A DNA stretch of 64,000 nt from Lysobacter sp036697405 (GCF_036697405.1 NZ_JBAHWA010000001.1:124001-188000), one strand, 5' to 3'. Positions 48,672 to 58,080 are shown, counted from the first letter of the stretch. Numbers and translations are program-made. Notes: generated by a model from the letters alone, not told the origin.

Positions 48672-51600
48672 TCAGCGCGATACGAAGACGTCCAGGTCGA
48701 AGGCGGCGATCGCGGGCAGGTGGGCGTCCGCGCCCGGCAGCGCGGCCGGATCGCCGATGCCGACCGCGGGCATGCCGGCGGCGCGGATCGCGACGATGCC
48801 GGCGGCCGCGTCCTCGATGCCGATGCAGCGCTCGGGCGGCACCCCCAGCGCCTGCGCCACGCTCAGGAAAATGTCCGGGGCCGGCTTGGCGCGCGCGATG
48901 TGGGCGGCATCGGCGACGTAGTCGAAGCGGTCGGCGATGCCCAGCCGCGCCAGCAACGCGGCCGCGTTCTTGCTGGCCGAGGCCAGGCCGAGCTTGAGCC
49001 CGCGCGCGCGCGCCGCGTCCAGCAGTGCGGCCGCGCCGGGGTAGAGGTCCTGCGGCCCGACGCTTTCGATCGCGGCGCGGTAATAGCCGTTCTTGCGCGC
49101 GGCCAGTTCGCGCCGTTCGGCTTCGTCGTAGGGCCGGTCCGCGCGTTCCAGGATGATCGCCAGCGAGGCTTCGCGGTCGACGCCCTTCAGGCGCAGGTTG
49201 ACGGTCTCGTCGAAGGGCACGCCGATCTCGTCGGCCAGGCGCTTCCAGGCCAAGTAATGGGTGTGCGCGGTGTCGGTGAGCACGCCGTCCAGGTCGAAGA
49301 TCAAGGCCTGGGCCGGGCGCGGGAAAGCGGTTGGTGCCGCGCCCCGCGCGTGCGCGAGCGGCCGCTGCTGCGGTGTGCCCGCGCTCAGGCGCAGGCGCTG
49401 TCCGGCGTGCACGATCTCCAGCGGTTCGCCTTCGATCAGGCGGTACACGGCCTGGTCGCGTTCGATGCCGACGTGCAGCTCGCGGCCGCGCCAGCGCAGG
49501 CCGAAGCCGTAGCCGTTCCAGCGCGCGGGCAGGCCGGGGGCGAAATGCAGTTCGCCCTCGATCGCGCGCATGCCGGCGAAGCCCTGGGTGAGCGCCAGCC
49601 AGCTGCCCGCCATCGCCGCCATGTGCACGCCGTGGTCGGTGTTGCCGTGCAGATCGTCCAGGTCCACGCGCAGGCTGGCGTCGAAGTAGTGCAGGGCGCG
49701 GTCGGCATGCCCGACTTCGCTGGCGAGGATGCCGAACATCGACGCCGACAGGGTCGAGTCGTGGGTGGTCACCGCCTCGTAGTAATCGTAGCTGCGGCGC
49801 TTGCGCGCCAGCTCGATACCGGCGCCGGCCAGCACCAGCGCCATCACCACGTCGGCCTGCTTGCAGACCTGGTAGCGGTAGAGCGTGAGCGGGTGGTAAT
49901 CCAGCAGCAGCGGACGGTGTTCGCCCTGGCGCGGCGGGAACGGCCAGCGCGGCTTGTCGAGGAATCCGTCGTCCTGCGCGTACACGCCCAGGCTTTCGTC
50001 GTAGGGCAGGTACATGGCCTCGGCCGCGCGCTGCCAGTCGGCGACCTCGTCCGCGTCCAGGCCCAGGCGCGCGTCCAGCGCGGCGGCCGCTTCCGGCCGC
50101 AGCGCATGCAGGCGCCGCCACACCGCGACCGCGCGCAGCAGGTGCTGCTGGGCCATGCGGTTGGTGTAGTAGTTGTTGTCGACCATGGCCGTGTACTCGT
50201 CCGGCCCGGTGACTTCGTGGATGCAGAACGCGCCGCCGCGGCGCGGGTTGTAGTGACCGATCTGCGGCCAGATGCGCGCGGTCTCGAACAGCATCTCGGC
50301 GCCGCCGTCGAACAGGAAACCGACGTCGTCGCTGGCGTCCAGGTACAGGCCGATCGCGTAGGCGATGGCGGCGTTGATGTGGTACGCGGCCGAGCCGGAC
50401 GGGTAGTGGGCGGAGCATTCGCCGCCGGCGATGGTGCGCCAGGGGTAGAGCGCGCCGGCCGGGTGGTTCATCTCGCGCGCATGCGCGCGCGCCGCGGCGA
50501 GCATGCGGTGACGCGCCTGCAGCATCGCGCGCGCCACCTCCGGCGCGGTGTAGGCCATCACCGGCAGCACGAAGGCCTCGGTGTCCCAGAAGCAGTGGCC
50601 CTCGTAGCCTTCGCCGGTCAGGCCCTTGGCGGCGGTGCCGGACACGCCGTCGCGGCCGGCCGACTGCCACAGGTGGAACAGGTTGAAGCGCAGCGCGAGT
50701 TCGCTGTCCGGATCGCCGTCGATGGACAGCTCGGCGTCGCGCCAGAACCCGGCCATGGCGCCGGCCTGCAGCGCGGCCAGGGCTTGGTAGCCGGCGTCGA
50801 CGGCCGCCGACAGCGCGGCATCCACGCGCGCGTCCAGGCCGGCGGCGTCGGCGGCGCTGGCGTAGGCGACGAATTTTTCCAGGGCGACGCCGGCGCCCGG
50901 CGTGAGCTGCGCTTCGTAGCGCTGGGCGACGCGCGCGTCGTCGGCCTCGGCGGCGACGAAATGCAGCGTGGCGGCGGCCGGCGGGAACCGATGGCGCTGG
51001 CCGCACAGGACCGCGCCGGTGCCGCGATGGGTGCGCTGGCCGTAACGGGCCTGCACGGCGTCGGCGCGCGCGCCGTGGGCGAGCAGGCCTTCGCTGCCGG
51101 ACACGCCGATGCGCGGGTCGTCGCCCTGGGCCGCGGCCTGGTGGCCGCTTTCGATCGCCGAAACCAGCGCGATCGGACCGGTGTAGTCGACCGAAGTCGC
51201 GCGGTAGCGGATCGCGAGCAGGTCGCAGGCGCCCGGATGCACGTTCAGCGGCACCACCCGCTCGGCTTCGATCTCAAGGGTCGCGCCGTTCGCGCTGCGC
51301 AGACGCATGCGGCGGCGCAGGGCGCCGGTGTGCAGGTCGAGCTCGCGTTCGAAGGCGAGCACCTGGGCGGTATCCGGGTCCAGACGCTCGTCGCCCAGCC
51401 AGATTTCGATGCGCTTGCCGTCGGCGACCGGGACGCGGGTGTCGGTGCTCAGGGCGAAGCCGCGGAAGCGCTCGTGGTAGTGGATCGGGTTCTGTTCGTA
51501 GACCGCGGCCAGGTAGCTGCCATCGCCGTCGCCGCGGCCTTCCTCGAAACCGCCGCGCACGCCGAGCGAGCCGTTGGCGAGCGCGAACAGGCTGGCGTCG

Positions 51601-51704
51601 CGCCGCCGGCGCTCGGGTTCGTAGCGGTCCTGGCGCAGGCGCCAGGCGCGTTCGGCGTCTTCGGCGTCTAGGTCGGAGAGAGCGGGGGAATTCTGATCGG
51701 TCAC
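48672..51704 (-). CDS. Fusion of GH65 disaccharide phosphorylase and beta-phosphoglucomutase
   Basis: A 1010-residue bifunctional enzyme starting at GTG 51704. Residues 1-770 form a GH65 inverting phosphorylase: N-terminal beta-sandwich (LFALANGSLGVRGGFEEG), catalytic (alpha/alpha)6 barrel with EGHCFWDTEAFVLPV, and general acid Glu503 in EVTGPDEYTAMVDNNYY. After an Ala/Pro linker, residues 800-1010 form a HAD-family beta-phosphoglucomutase: nucleophile Asp804 and acid/base Asp806 in IFDLDGVLTDTAHTHY, then GLASASKNAAALL and GIEDAAAGIVAIRAAGM. Together they convert an alpha-disaccharide plus phosphate to glucose and glucose 6-phosphate without ATP for that half. Whether the substrate is maltose, trehalose, kojibiose or nigerose is not decided by sequence. 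Confidence 0.93.
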   Translation of the reverse strand: MTDQNSPALSDLDAEDAERAWRLRQDRYEPERRRRDASLFALANGSLGVRGGFEEGRGDGDGSYLAAVYEQNPIHYHERFRGFALSTDTRVPVADGKRIEIWLGDERLDPDTAQVLAFERELDLHTGALRRRMRLRSANGATLEIEAERVVPLNVHPGACDLLAIRYRATSVDYTGPIALVSAIESGHQAAAQGDDPRIGVSGSEGLLAHGARADAVQARYGQRTHRGTGAVLCGQRHRFPPAAATLHFVAAEADDARVAQRYEAQLTPGAGVALEKFVAYASAADAAGLDARVDAALSAAVDAGYQALAALQAGAMAGFWRDAELSIDGDPDSELALRFNLFHLWQSAGRDGVSGTAAKGLTGEGYEGHCFWDTEAFVLPVMAYTAPEVARAMLQARHRMLAAARAHAREMNHPAGALYPWRTIAGGECSAHYPSGSAAYHINAAIAYAIGLYLDASDDVGFLFDGGAEMLFETARIWPQIGHYNPRRGGAFCIHEVTGPDEYTAMVDNNYYTNRMAQQHLLRAVAVWRRLHALRPEAAAALDARLGLDADEVADWQRAAEAMYLPYDESLGVYAQDDGFLDKPRWPFPPRQGEHRPLLLDYHPLTLYRYQVCKQADVVMALVLAGAGIELARKRRSYDYYEAVTTHDSTLSASMFGILASEVGHADRALHYFDASLRVDLDDLHGNTDHGVHMAAMAGSWLALTQGFAGMRAIEGELHFAPGLPARWNGYGFGLRWRGRELHVGIERDQAVYRLIEGEPLEIVHAGQRLRLSAGTPQQRPLAHARGAAPTAFPRPAQALIFDLDGVLTDTAHTHYLAWKRLADEIGVPFDETVNLRLKGVDREASLAIILERADRPYDEAERRELAARKNGYYRAAIESVGPQDLYPGAAALLDAARARGLKLGLASASKNAAALLARLGIADRFDYVADAAHIARAKPAPDIFLSVAQALGVPPERCIGIEDAAAGIVAIRAAGMPAVGIGDPAALPGADAHLPAIAAFDLDVFVSR

Positions 51705-51765
51705 GCGTCGCTGGCCTGCTTGCTGGACCGCCGGTCGGCGGCTGGAGGCGGACGCTAGAGGTGCA

Positions 51766-51795
51766 TTGTTATCGATGTCAAGTTATCGATAACAA
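51766..51795. promoter_or_regulatory. LacI-type operator upstream of the GH65 fusion gene
   Basis: TTGTTATCGAT (51766-51776) and ATCGATAACAA (51785-51795) form a perfect 11-bp inverted repeat with an 8-base spacer. Within it GTTATCGATAAC (51782-51793) is a perfect 12-base palindrome. It lies 62 bases upstream of the GTG start, in the only AT-rich stretch of this 300-base intergenic region. The rest of the region to 52005 shows nothing else I can name. Confidence 0.8.
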
Positions 51796-52005
51796 ATCGT
51801 CGCGAAGGATCGGCGGGCGGCGCCGGACGGCCGCGGATTCAGCTACCCGGTCTGCGCAGCAATATGGGACAAGCAGTTGATTTAAAGCGGATTGGCATCT
51901 GCCGGATCGTCGCTGCCCGGCACCGTAAGCGCGGTGTCGACGGCGACCGCCGCCACCGCCATCGCGCTGCGCCGCAGCACGCCGCTGCGCCGCGGGCCGG
52001 CCGGT

Positions 52006-53019
52006 TCAGGTCACCCGCACCACCAGGTTGGTGGCGAGGATCTCGGACTGCGCGGGCTGGCCTTCGATCAGGGCCAGGATCTTGCGCGCCAGCAGCACGC
52101 CGGCGTCGGTGAAGTTCTGATGCACCGAGGTCAGCGGCGGCAGATAGGTCGCGCCCAGGGGCGTGTCGTCGTAGCCGATCACCGACACGTCCTCCGGCAC
52201 GCGCCGGCCGCGCTCGATCAGGGCCCGGATCGCGCCGATCGCCAGCAGGTCGCTGGCCGCGAACAGAGCGTCGAACTGCGGATGCTGGTCGAGCAGGGTG
52301 TGCACCGCGGTCGCGCCCGCGCTCACGGTCAAGCCGGACACCGGCGGCATGAGCGGGCTCAGATCGTGGCGGGCGAGGGCGCGGCTGTAACCGTCCAGAC
52401 GCTCGGCGAACTCGCCGTGGGCGGGGTCGCCCAGGAATACCGGCCGGCGCCGGCCCAGGGCGATGAAGCGTTCGGCCGCGAGCGCGCCGCCGCGCTGGTT
52501 GTCGCTGCCCACCACCACCTGCGACTCGTGCCGGCTGACCGCGCCCCAGACCACCATCGGCCGGCCCCAGCGCTGGACCTGGTGCATGGCGTCTTCGTGC
52601 GCGCCCTGGCCGAGCAGGATCACGCCGTCGGCGGCCTGCACGCTGGGCAGCGCGCCGCCCTGCAGCGAGGTCAGCAGCACCGCGTAGCCGGACGAGGTCA
52701 GCTCCTGGCTGATGCCGCCGAGCAGGTCCAGGGGATACGGCCCGGACATCTGGCGCTCGATGGTCGGGGTCATCTCCACCACCACCGCCACGGTCATGCT
52801 GCGGCGCAGGCGCAGATTGCGCGCCGAGATGTTGAACATGTAGCCCTGGCTCTCGGCCAGGGCCTTGATCTGGGCGCGGGTCTCGGGGTTCACCAGCGGG
52901 CTGTCGCGCAGCGCGCGCGAGACCGTGATCGCCGAGACCCCGGCCAGCTTGGCCAGGTCGGCCATGGTCGGGCTGTCGCCGGGTTCTTTCTTGCGGCGTT
53001 GGGCGCGGGGTCGGCTCAT
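52006..53019 (-). CDS. LacI-family transcriptional repressor
   Basis: A 337-residue regulator. After a basic leader (RPRAQRRKKEPGDS), the LacI headpiece is at about residues 17-65: TMADLAKLAGVSAITVSRAL with hinge helix near NISARNLRLRRS. The periplasmic-binding-protein-like effector domain follows (MTVAVVVEMTPTIERQ, GVILLGQGAHED, FAASDLLAIGAIRALI, VSVIGYDDTPLGATYLPPL). It is upstream of the GH65 gene on the same strand and most likely binds one or both operators at 51766 and 42985. The two sites differ in sequence, so it may own only the nearer one. Confidence 0.92.
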   Translation of the reverse strand: MSRPRAQRRKKEPGDSPTMADLAKLAGVSAITVSRALRDSPLVNPETRAQIKALAESQGYMFNISARNLRLRRSMTVAVVVEMTPTIERQMSGPYPLDLLGGISQELTSSGYAVLLTSLQGGALPSVQAADGVILLGQGAHEDAMHQVQRWGRPMVVWGAVSRHESQVVVGSDNQRGGALAAERFIALGRRRPVFLGDPAHGEFAERLDGYSRALARHDLSPLMPPVSGLTVSAGATAVHTLLDQHPQFDALFAASDLLAIGAIRALIERGRRVPEDVSVIGYDDTPLGATYLPPLTSVHQNFTDAGVLLARKILALIEGQPAQSEILATNLVVRVT

Positions 53020-53320
53020 CGGCCTGGCTACCTTGCGTTGCGGACGGTCGCGGACCGCGTCCGGGTCCGTGCGTCATCAATAGCATGACCGCCGTTGCGG
53101 TTCGCAGTCCCCGGCGGCGGCGGAAGCCTGTGCCGATCCGGGCCGCCGCGGCGCCGGCGACGGCCCCGGCGAGGCCGGCCCGGGCCCGTTATACTCACGA
53201 GGCTGTGCGGCGTTTTCACCGCATATCGTCTATAGTAATCAGTAATTTAGACGAACAACTTCATCTTCCTTGGTATCTACGGCGGCGCCCTCGCGGGCGC
53301 GCCAGAGGCAACCCCGCCGC
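53020..53320. other. Divergent promoter region of the LacI gene and smc
   Basis: Mostly GC-rich, with a distinct AT-rich stretch at 53221-53275 and a TATACT at 53190-53195 that could be a -10 box for smc. No convincing -35 partner, repeat or small gene is seen. Confidence 0.35.
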
Positions 53321-56300
53321 ATGCGTCTGTCCACGATCAAGCTCTCCGGTTTCAAGTCCTTCGTCGATCCGACCACGTTGCACCTGCCCACCAACATGAC
53401 CGGCGTGGTCGGTCCCAACGGCTGCGGCAAGTCCAATATCATCGACGCGGTGCGCTGGGTGATGGGCGAGAGCTCGGCCAGCCGGCTGCGCGGCGACTCG
53501 CTGACCGACGTGATCTTCGCCGGCTCCTCGGCGCGCAAGCCGGTGTCGCAGGCGATGGTCGAGCTGATCTTCGACAACTCCGACCACACCATCACCGGCG
53601 AATTCGCGGCCTTCAACGAGATCTCGGTCAAGCGCACCGTCAGCCGCGACGGCACCAGCCAGTACTACCTCAACGGCGGCAAGTGCCGCCGCCGCGACAT
53701 CACGGATCTGTTCCTGGGCACCGGCCTGGGGCCGCGCAGCTACTCGATCATCGAGCAGGGCATGATCAGCCAGATCATCGAGGCCAAGCCCGAGGAGCTG
53801 CGCGTTTATCTCGAGGAAGCCGCCGGCATCTCCAAGTACAAGGAGCGCCGCAAGGAGACCGAGACCCGCATCCGCCACACCCGCGAAAACCTCGACCGCC
53901 TCAACGACCTGCGCGAGGAAGTCGGCAAGCAGCTCGAGCACCTGCGCCGCCAGGCCCGCCAGGCCGAGCAGTATCAGGCGATCCAGGCCGAGCGCCGGGT
54001 CAAGGACGCCGAATGGAAGGCGCTGGAGCATCGCGCCCTGGACCAGAAGCTGCAGTCGCAGCGCGAGAAGCTGTCGCAGCAGGAAACCCGCCTGCAGCAG
54101 CTGATCGCCGAGCAGCGCGAGGCCGAGCGCGAGCTGGAGACCGGACGCGTGCGCCGCGAGGAGGCCGCCGAGGCGCTCAACAAGGCCCAGGCCGCCAGCT
54201 ACGAAGTCGGCGGCGCCCTGGCCCGCATCGAGCAGCAGATCCAGCACCAGCGCGAGATGACCACCCGCCTGCAGCGCGCGCGCGACGAAGCCGCCGCGCA
54301 GCTGGCCGAACTCGGCAGCCACATGGGCAGCGACCAGGAACGCCTGGACGCGCTGCGCGCCGCGGTCGAGGACGCCGAGCCGCGCCTGGAAGCCCTGCGC
54401 GACAACGACGAGGCGCGCCAGGAAGCCCTGCGCGACGCCGAGACCAAGCTCAACGACTGGCAGCAGCGCTGGGACGCGCACAGTCGCGCCCAGTCCGAGG
54501 CCGCGCGCGCGGCCGAGGTCGAGCGCACCCGCATCGAGGGCCTGGACCGCCAGAGCCTGGACGCCGAACGCCGCCGCGAGCTGCTGTCCAACGAACGCAC
54601 CGGCCTGGACCTGGGCGCCCTGGCCGCGGCCTTCGAACAAATCCAGAGCCAGCACGACGTCCAGAAGGAGTCGCTGGAAGGCCTGACCCACGAGCTGGAA
54701 ACCCGCAAGGGCAGCGTCACCGAACTGCAGGAGCAGCAGCGCGGCACCCAGTCCGAACTGGCCGAAGTGCGCAAGCAGGCCCAGGCCGCGCGCGGCCGCC
54801 TGTCCTCGCTGGAAACCCTGCAGCACGCCGCGCTGGGCCAGGAGCAGGGCGCGGCGGTGAACTGGCTCAAGTCGCGCGGGCTGGACAGCGCCGCGCGCGT
54901 GGGCGAACGCCTGGACGTCGATGCGGGCTGGGAGAACGCGGTCGAAAGCGCGCTCGGCCAGCTCATCGAGGGCGTGCTGGTCGAGGCGCCCGAATCCCTG
55001 GTCGACGCCATCGGCGAACTCGCCGACGGCCGCCTCAGCCTGGTCTCGCCCGAGGCCGACGACAGCGCCTACGCGCCGACCTCGCTGGCCGCCAAGGTGC
55101 GCGGACCGCGCGCGATCCGGCGCCTGCTCGCGCGCCTGCACACCGCCGAGGACTTGGCCGCGGCGCGTGCGCTGCTGCCCTCGCTGGGCGAAGGCGATTC
55201 GGTCATCACCCGCAGCGGCGAGCGCCTCGGCGCCGGCTGGGTGCGGGTGCTGCGCTCCGGCGCCGCCCAGCAGGGCGCGCTGCTGCGCGAGCGCGAGATC
55301 CAGACCCTGCGCGGCGAGATCGAGACCCTGCTCAACCGCGAGCGCGAACTCGAATCGCTGCTGGTGCAGTTGCGCGACCGCACCCTGGCCGCCGAGCAGC
55401 AGCGCGAAGACGCCCAGCGCGGCCTGTACATGGCCCACCGCGGCGTGTCCGAACTGGCCGGCCAGCTGCAGAGCCAGCAGGGCCGCCTGGACAGCGCGCG
55501 CGGCCGCATCGAGAAGATCGAGGCCGAGCTGGAACAACTGATCCTCACCCTCGACGGCAGCCGCGAGCAGGCCCGCGACGCGCGTGCGCGCCAGGAAGCC
55601 GCGGTCGAGCGCATGGGCGAACTCGAGGACGCGCGCCTGGCCCTGGAGGCCGAACGCCGCAGCCTGGGCGAGGCGCGCGACGCCGCGCGCAACGCCGCGC
55701 GCGAATCGCGCGACATGGCGCATGCGCTGGCCCTGACCCTGGAAGCCCAGCGCACCCAGATCGTCGGCCTGTCGCAGGCCCTGGACCGCATGGGCGGCCA
55801 GCGCGGCCAGCTCGACAACCGCCTGGGCGAACTCGCCGCGCAGCTGGCCGAGGGCGACCAGCCGGTGCAATCGCTGGAAACCCAGCGCCAGGTCGCGCTG
55901 GAACAGCGCGTGCTGGCCGAACAGACCTTGACCAGCGCGCGCAGCCACCTCGACGGTATCGACAACGACCTGCGCCGCTTCGAGCAGACCCGCCATCAGC
56001 GCGACGAGCAGGCCCTGCAGCAGCGCGAGGCCATCGGCCAGCGCCGCCTCGAACAGCAGGCCCTGGTGCTCAAGGCCGAGACCCTGTCGGCGGCGATCGC
56101 CGAGGCCGGCTTCGTGCTCGAGGACGTGGTCAACACCCTCACCGACGACATGCAGCCGCAGGTCTGGGAGCGCACCGTCGCCGAGCTCGATGGCAAGCTG
56201 CGCCGCCTGGAACCGGTCAACCTGGCCGCGATCGCCGAACACGCCGAGGCCGCGACCCGCAAGGATTACCTGGACGCGCAGTACACCGACCTCACCACCG

Positions 56301-56824
56301 CGCTGGAAACCCTGGAAGACGCGATCCGCAAGATCGACCGCGAGACCCGCGGCCGCTTCAAGGACACCTTCGACCGGGTCAATTCCGGCGTGCAGGAACT
56401 GTATCCGCGCCTGTTCGGCGGCGGCCACGCCTACCTCGAACTCACCGGCGAAGATCTGCTCGACACCGGCGTGGCGATCATGGCCCGCCCGCCCGGCAAG
56501 CGCGTGTCCAACATCTCGCTGCTGTCCGGCGGCGAGAAGGCGATGACCGCGGTGGCCCTGGTGTTCGCGATCTTCCGCCTCAACCCGGCGCCGTTCTGTC
56601 TGCTCGACGAGGTCGACGCGCCGCTGGACGAAGCCAACGTCGGCCGCTTCACGGCGATGGTCAGCGAGATGAGCGAACAGGTACAGTTCCTGTTCGTGAG
56701 CCACAACAAGGCGACCATGGAAGCCGCGCAGCAGCTGTCGGGCGTGACCATGCGCGAACCGGGCGTGAGCCGTCTGGTCTCGGTGGACCTGGCCGAGGCG
56801 ACGCGTCTTGCGGGCGCGGCCTGA
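53321..56824 (+). CDS. smc: Chromosome partition protein SMC
   Basis: A 1167-residue condensin ATPase. N-terminal head: KLSGFKSFVDPTTLHLPTN in part, with Walker A VVGPNGCGKSNIIDAVRW and Q loop. Two long Glu/Gln/Arg-rich coiled coils (residues 170-500 and 660-1000) flank a hinge at about 505-650 (AARVGERLDVDAGWENAVES, then LAAKVRGPRAIRRLLARL). C-terminal head: signature NISLLSGGEKAMTAVALVF and Walker B PFCLLDEVDAPLDEANVGRF. The ATG at 53321 gives the conserved start MRLSTIKLSGFKSF; an upstream frame adds a basic 17-residue piece. Its partners scpA and scpB are not here. zipA follows 182 bases later. Confidence 0.97.
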   Translation: MRLSTIKLSGFKSFVDPTTLHLPTNMTGVVGPNGCGKSNIIDAVRWVMGESSASRLRGDSLTDVIFAGSSARKPVSQAMVELIFDNSDHTITGEFAAFNEISVKRTVSRDGTSQYYLNGGKCRRRDITDLFLGTGLGPRSYSIIEQGMISQIIEAKPEELRVYLEEAAGISKYKERRKETETRIRHTRENLDRLNDLREEVGKQLEHLRRQARQAEQYQAIQAERRVKDAEWKALEHRALDQKLQSQREKLSQQETRLQQLIAEQREAERELETGRVRREEAAEALNKAQAASYEVGGALARIEQQIQHQREMTTRLQRARDEAAAQLAELGSHMGSDQERLDALRAAVEDAEPRLEALRDNDEARQEALRDAETKLNDWQQRWDAHSRAQSEAARAAEVERTRIEGLDRQSLDAERRRELLSNERTGLDLGALAAAFEQIQSQHDVQKESLEGLTHELETRKGSVTELQEQQRGTQSELAEVRKQAQAARGRLSSLETLQHAALGQEQGAAVNWLKSRGLDSAARVGERLDVDAGWENAVESALGQLIEGVLVEAPESLVDAIGELADGRLSLVSPEADDSAYAPTSLAAKVRGPRAIRRLLARLHTAEDLAAARALLPSLGEGDSVITRSGERLGAGWVRVLRSGAAQQGALLREREIQTLRGEIETLLNRERELESLLVQLRDRTLAAEQQREDAQRGLYMAHRGVSELAGQLQSQQGRLDSARGRIEKIEAELEQLILTLDGSREQARDARARQEAAVERMGELEDARLALEAERRSLGEARDAARNAARESRDMAHALALTLEAQRTQIVGLSQALDRMGGQRGQLDNRLGELAAQLAEGDQPVQSLETQRQVALEQRVLAEQTLTSARSHLDGIDNDLRRFEQTRHQRDEQALQQREAIGQRRLEQQALVLKAETLSAAIAEAGFVLEDVVNTLTDDMQPQVWERTVAELDGKLRRLEPVNLAAIAEHAEAATRKDYLDAQYTDLTTALETLEDAIRKIDRETRGRFKDTFDRVNSGVQELYPRLFGGGHAYLELTGEDLLDTGVAIMARPPGKRVSNISLLSGGEKAMTAVALVFAIFRLNPAPFCLLDEVDAPLDEANVGRFTAMVSEMSEQVQFLFVSHNKATMEAAQQLSGVTMREPGVSRLVSVDLAEATRLAGAA

Positions 56825-56832
56825 ACTGCTCC

Positions 56833-56988
56833 GGGAATCGGGAATTGGGAATCGAGAATGGTTTTAAAGCATTCTTCTCCGTTCTCACGTTGTTTTAATT
56901 CGATCATTCGGAATCTGGAATAGGAAGCAGGGAGTCGACAGCGACGCAACGCTTTGACGATTCCCCATTCCCCATTCCCCATTCCCGC
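56833..56988. repeat. Inverted pair of G-rich heptamer repeats between smc and zipA
   Basis: GGGAATCGGGAATTGGGAATC (here 56833-56853) is three heptamer steps on the plus strand. ATTCCCC repeated three times plus ATTCCCG at 56960-56987 gives four G-tracts on the minus strand. Facing each other 110 bases apart, they resemble the 24816 array split in two and could pair or form quadruplexes. They lie upstream of the zipA ribosome binding site. Confidence 0.75.
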
Positions 56989-57006
56989 TTTACAAAGGAG
57001 CAATCG

Positions 57007-57762
57007 ATGTCCGAAGTGACCCTGCTGCGGATCGGCATCCTGATCGCCGGCTTGATCCTGATCGGCGCGATCGTGTTTTTCGGTCGCCCGCGCAAGCCCG
57101 GGCAGGGCAAGCGGCTGCCGCGCGAGAGCGGCGCCGACGCGCACAAGGGCGACAGCGGTCGTCGCGAACCCACCCTGGGCGAACTGATCGAAGGCGACGC
57201 CGGGGCCGCCGCGGCCGGCGAAAGCACCCGCCAGGCCGAACTGGAACTGTTCGAGCGCACCCTCGAGGGCGGCGCCGCCAGCAGCGAGCTCGGCCGCCGC
57301 GCCACCGAGGAATTCGACAAGATCGTCACCCTCTACCTAGCCGCGCGCGCCGGCGCCAAGCTGCACGGCCCCGACATCGTGGTCGCGGCCGAAAAGGCCG
57401 GCCTGGTCTACGGCCACATGGGCGTGTTCCACCGCCTGGTCGAAGGCCACCCCGAGCGCGGCCCGGTGTTCAGCGTCGCCAATATCATGAAGCCCGGCAG
57501 CTTCGACATGGCCCAGATCCAGACCCTGGAAACCCCGGCGATCGCGTTCTTCCTGACCCTGCCGGCGCCGGTGCCCGCGCTCGACGCCTGGGAAACCATG
57601 CTGCCGACCGCGCAACGCATGGCCGAACTGCTGGACGGCGTGGTCCTGGACGAACAGCGCAACGCGCTCGGCCGCCAGCGCATCGCCCACCTGCGCGACG
57701 AGCTGCGCGCCTACGACCGCCAGCGCGAAGCGCCGCCGCTGACGCGGCCCACGCGCTGGTAA
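57007..57762 (+). CDS. zipA: Cell division protein ZipA
   Basis: A 251-residue divisome protein tethering FtsZ to the inner membrane. Residues 6-25 form the N-terminal membrane anchor (LLRIGILIAGLILIGAIVFF). A short charged linker follows, much shorter than in Escherichia coli. Residues 105-235 are the FtsZ-binding domain (FDKIVTLYLAARAGAKLHG, GMGVFHRLVEGH-like block GHMGVFHRLVEGHPERGPVF in part, and SVANIMKPGSFDM). AAAGGAG precedes the ATG. It sits between smc and ligA, a common gammaproteobacterial order. Confidence 0.94.
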   Translation: MSEVTLLRIGILIAGLILIGAIVFFGRPRKPGQGKRLPRESGADAHKGDSGRREPTLGELIEGDAGAAAAGESTRQAELELFERTLEGGAASSELGRRATEEFDKIVTLYLAARAGAKLHGPDIVVAAEKAGLVYGHMGVFHRLVEGHPERGPVFSVANIMKPGSFDMAQIQTLETPAIAFFLTLPAPVPALDAWETMLPTAQRMAELLDGVVLDEQRNALGRQRIAHLRDELRAYDRQREAPPLTRPTRW

Positions 57763-57809
57763 GGGACGCCGCGCGCTAGCTCGGAAGGGCGACGTCGCGG
57801 CTCAAAAGC

Positions 57810-57976
57810 AAATCCCCCTCAATCCCCCTCTTCAAAGGGGGAAGACAATCGACTTCGCAAGGCCGGCGGCATCGCTGCGACAAGGCCGGCAATATCAGCT
57901 GCGACGAAGAGCGCGGCCGCCGTCGCCCGTTGCCCGTTGCTGTTCCCCCCTTTGGAAAAGGGGGGCAGGGGGGATT
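57810..57976. repeat. 167-bp element with imperfect 35-bp inverted ends, rich in C/G runs
   Basis: The left end (57810-57844) carries AATCCCCCTC twice and then TTCAAAGGGGGAAG. The right end (57942-57976) carries GTTCCCCCCTTTGGAAAAGG, then GGGGCAGGGGGGATT. They are imperfect inverted complements. The interior is non-coding. A half-copy is at 20158-20179. It occupies the zipA-ligA interval, probably within the transcript. Confidence 0.8.
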
Positions 57977-58080
57977 CGCTCCACCCCACGCAAACTCACC
58001 TACCCAGCATCCCCAGATTCGCTCAAACCGGTCAAAATGCACCGATAGCGCTGCAACCGCAGCGCCCTGGATCGCCCGCG

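Noticed and set aside
46047..51671. 1874-residue open frame on the plus strand
   Set aside because: It lies antisense to the TonB receptor and the GH65 fusion, both of which have full catalytic or structural motifs. Its translation is a Val/Ala/Gly/His-rich shadow caused by codon bias.
53261..56704. 1147-residue open frame opposite smc
   Set aside because: A shadow of the SMC coiled coil; low-complexity Leu/Gln/Ala sequence without motifs.
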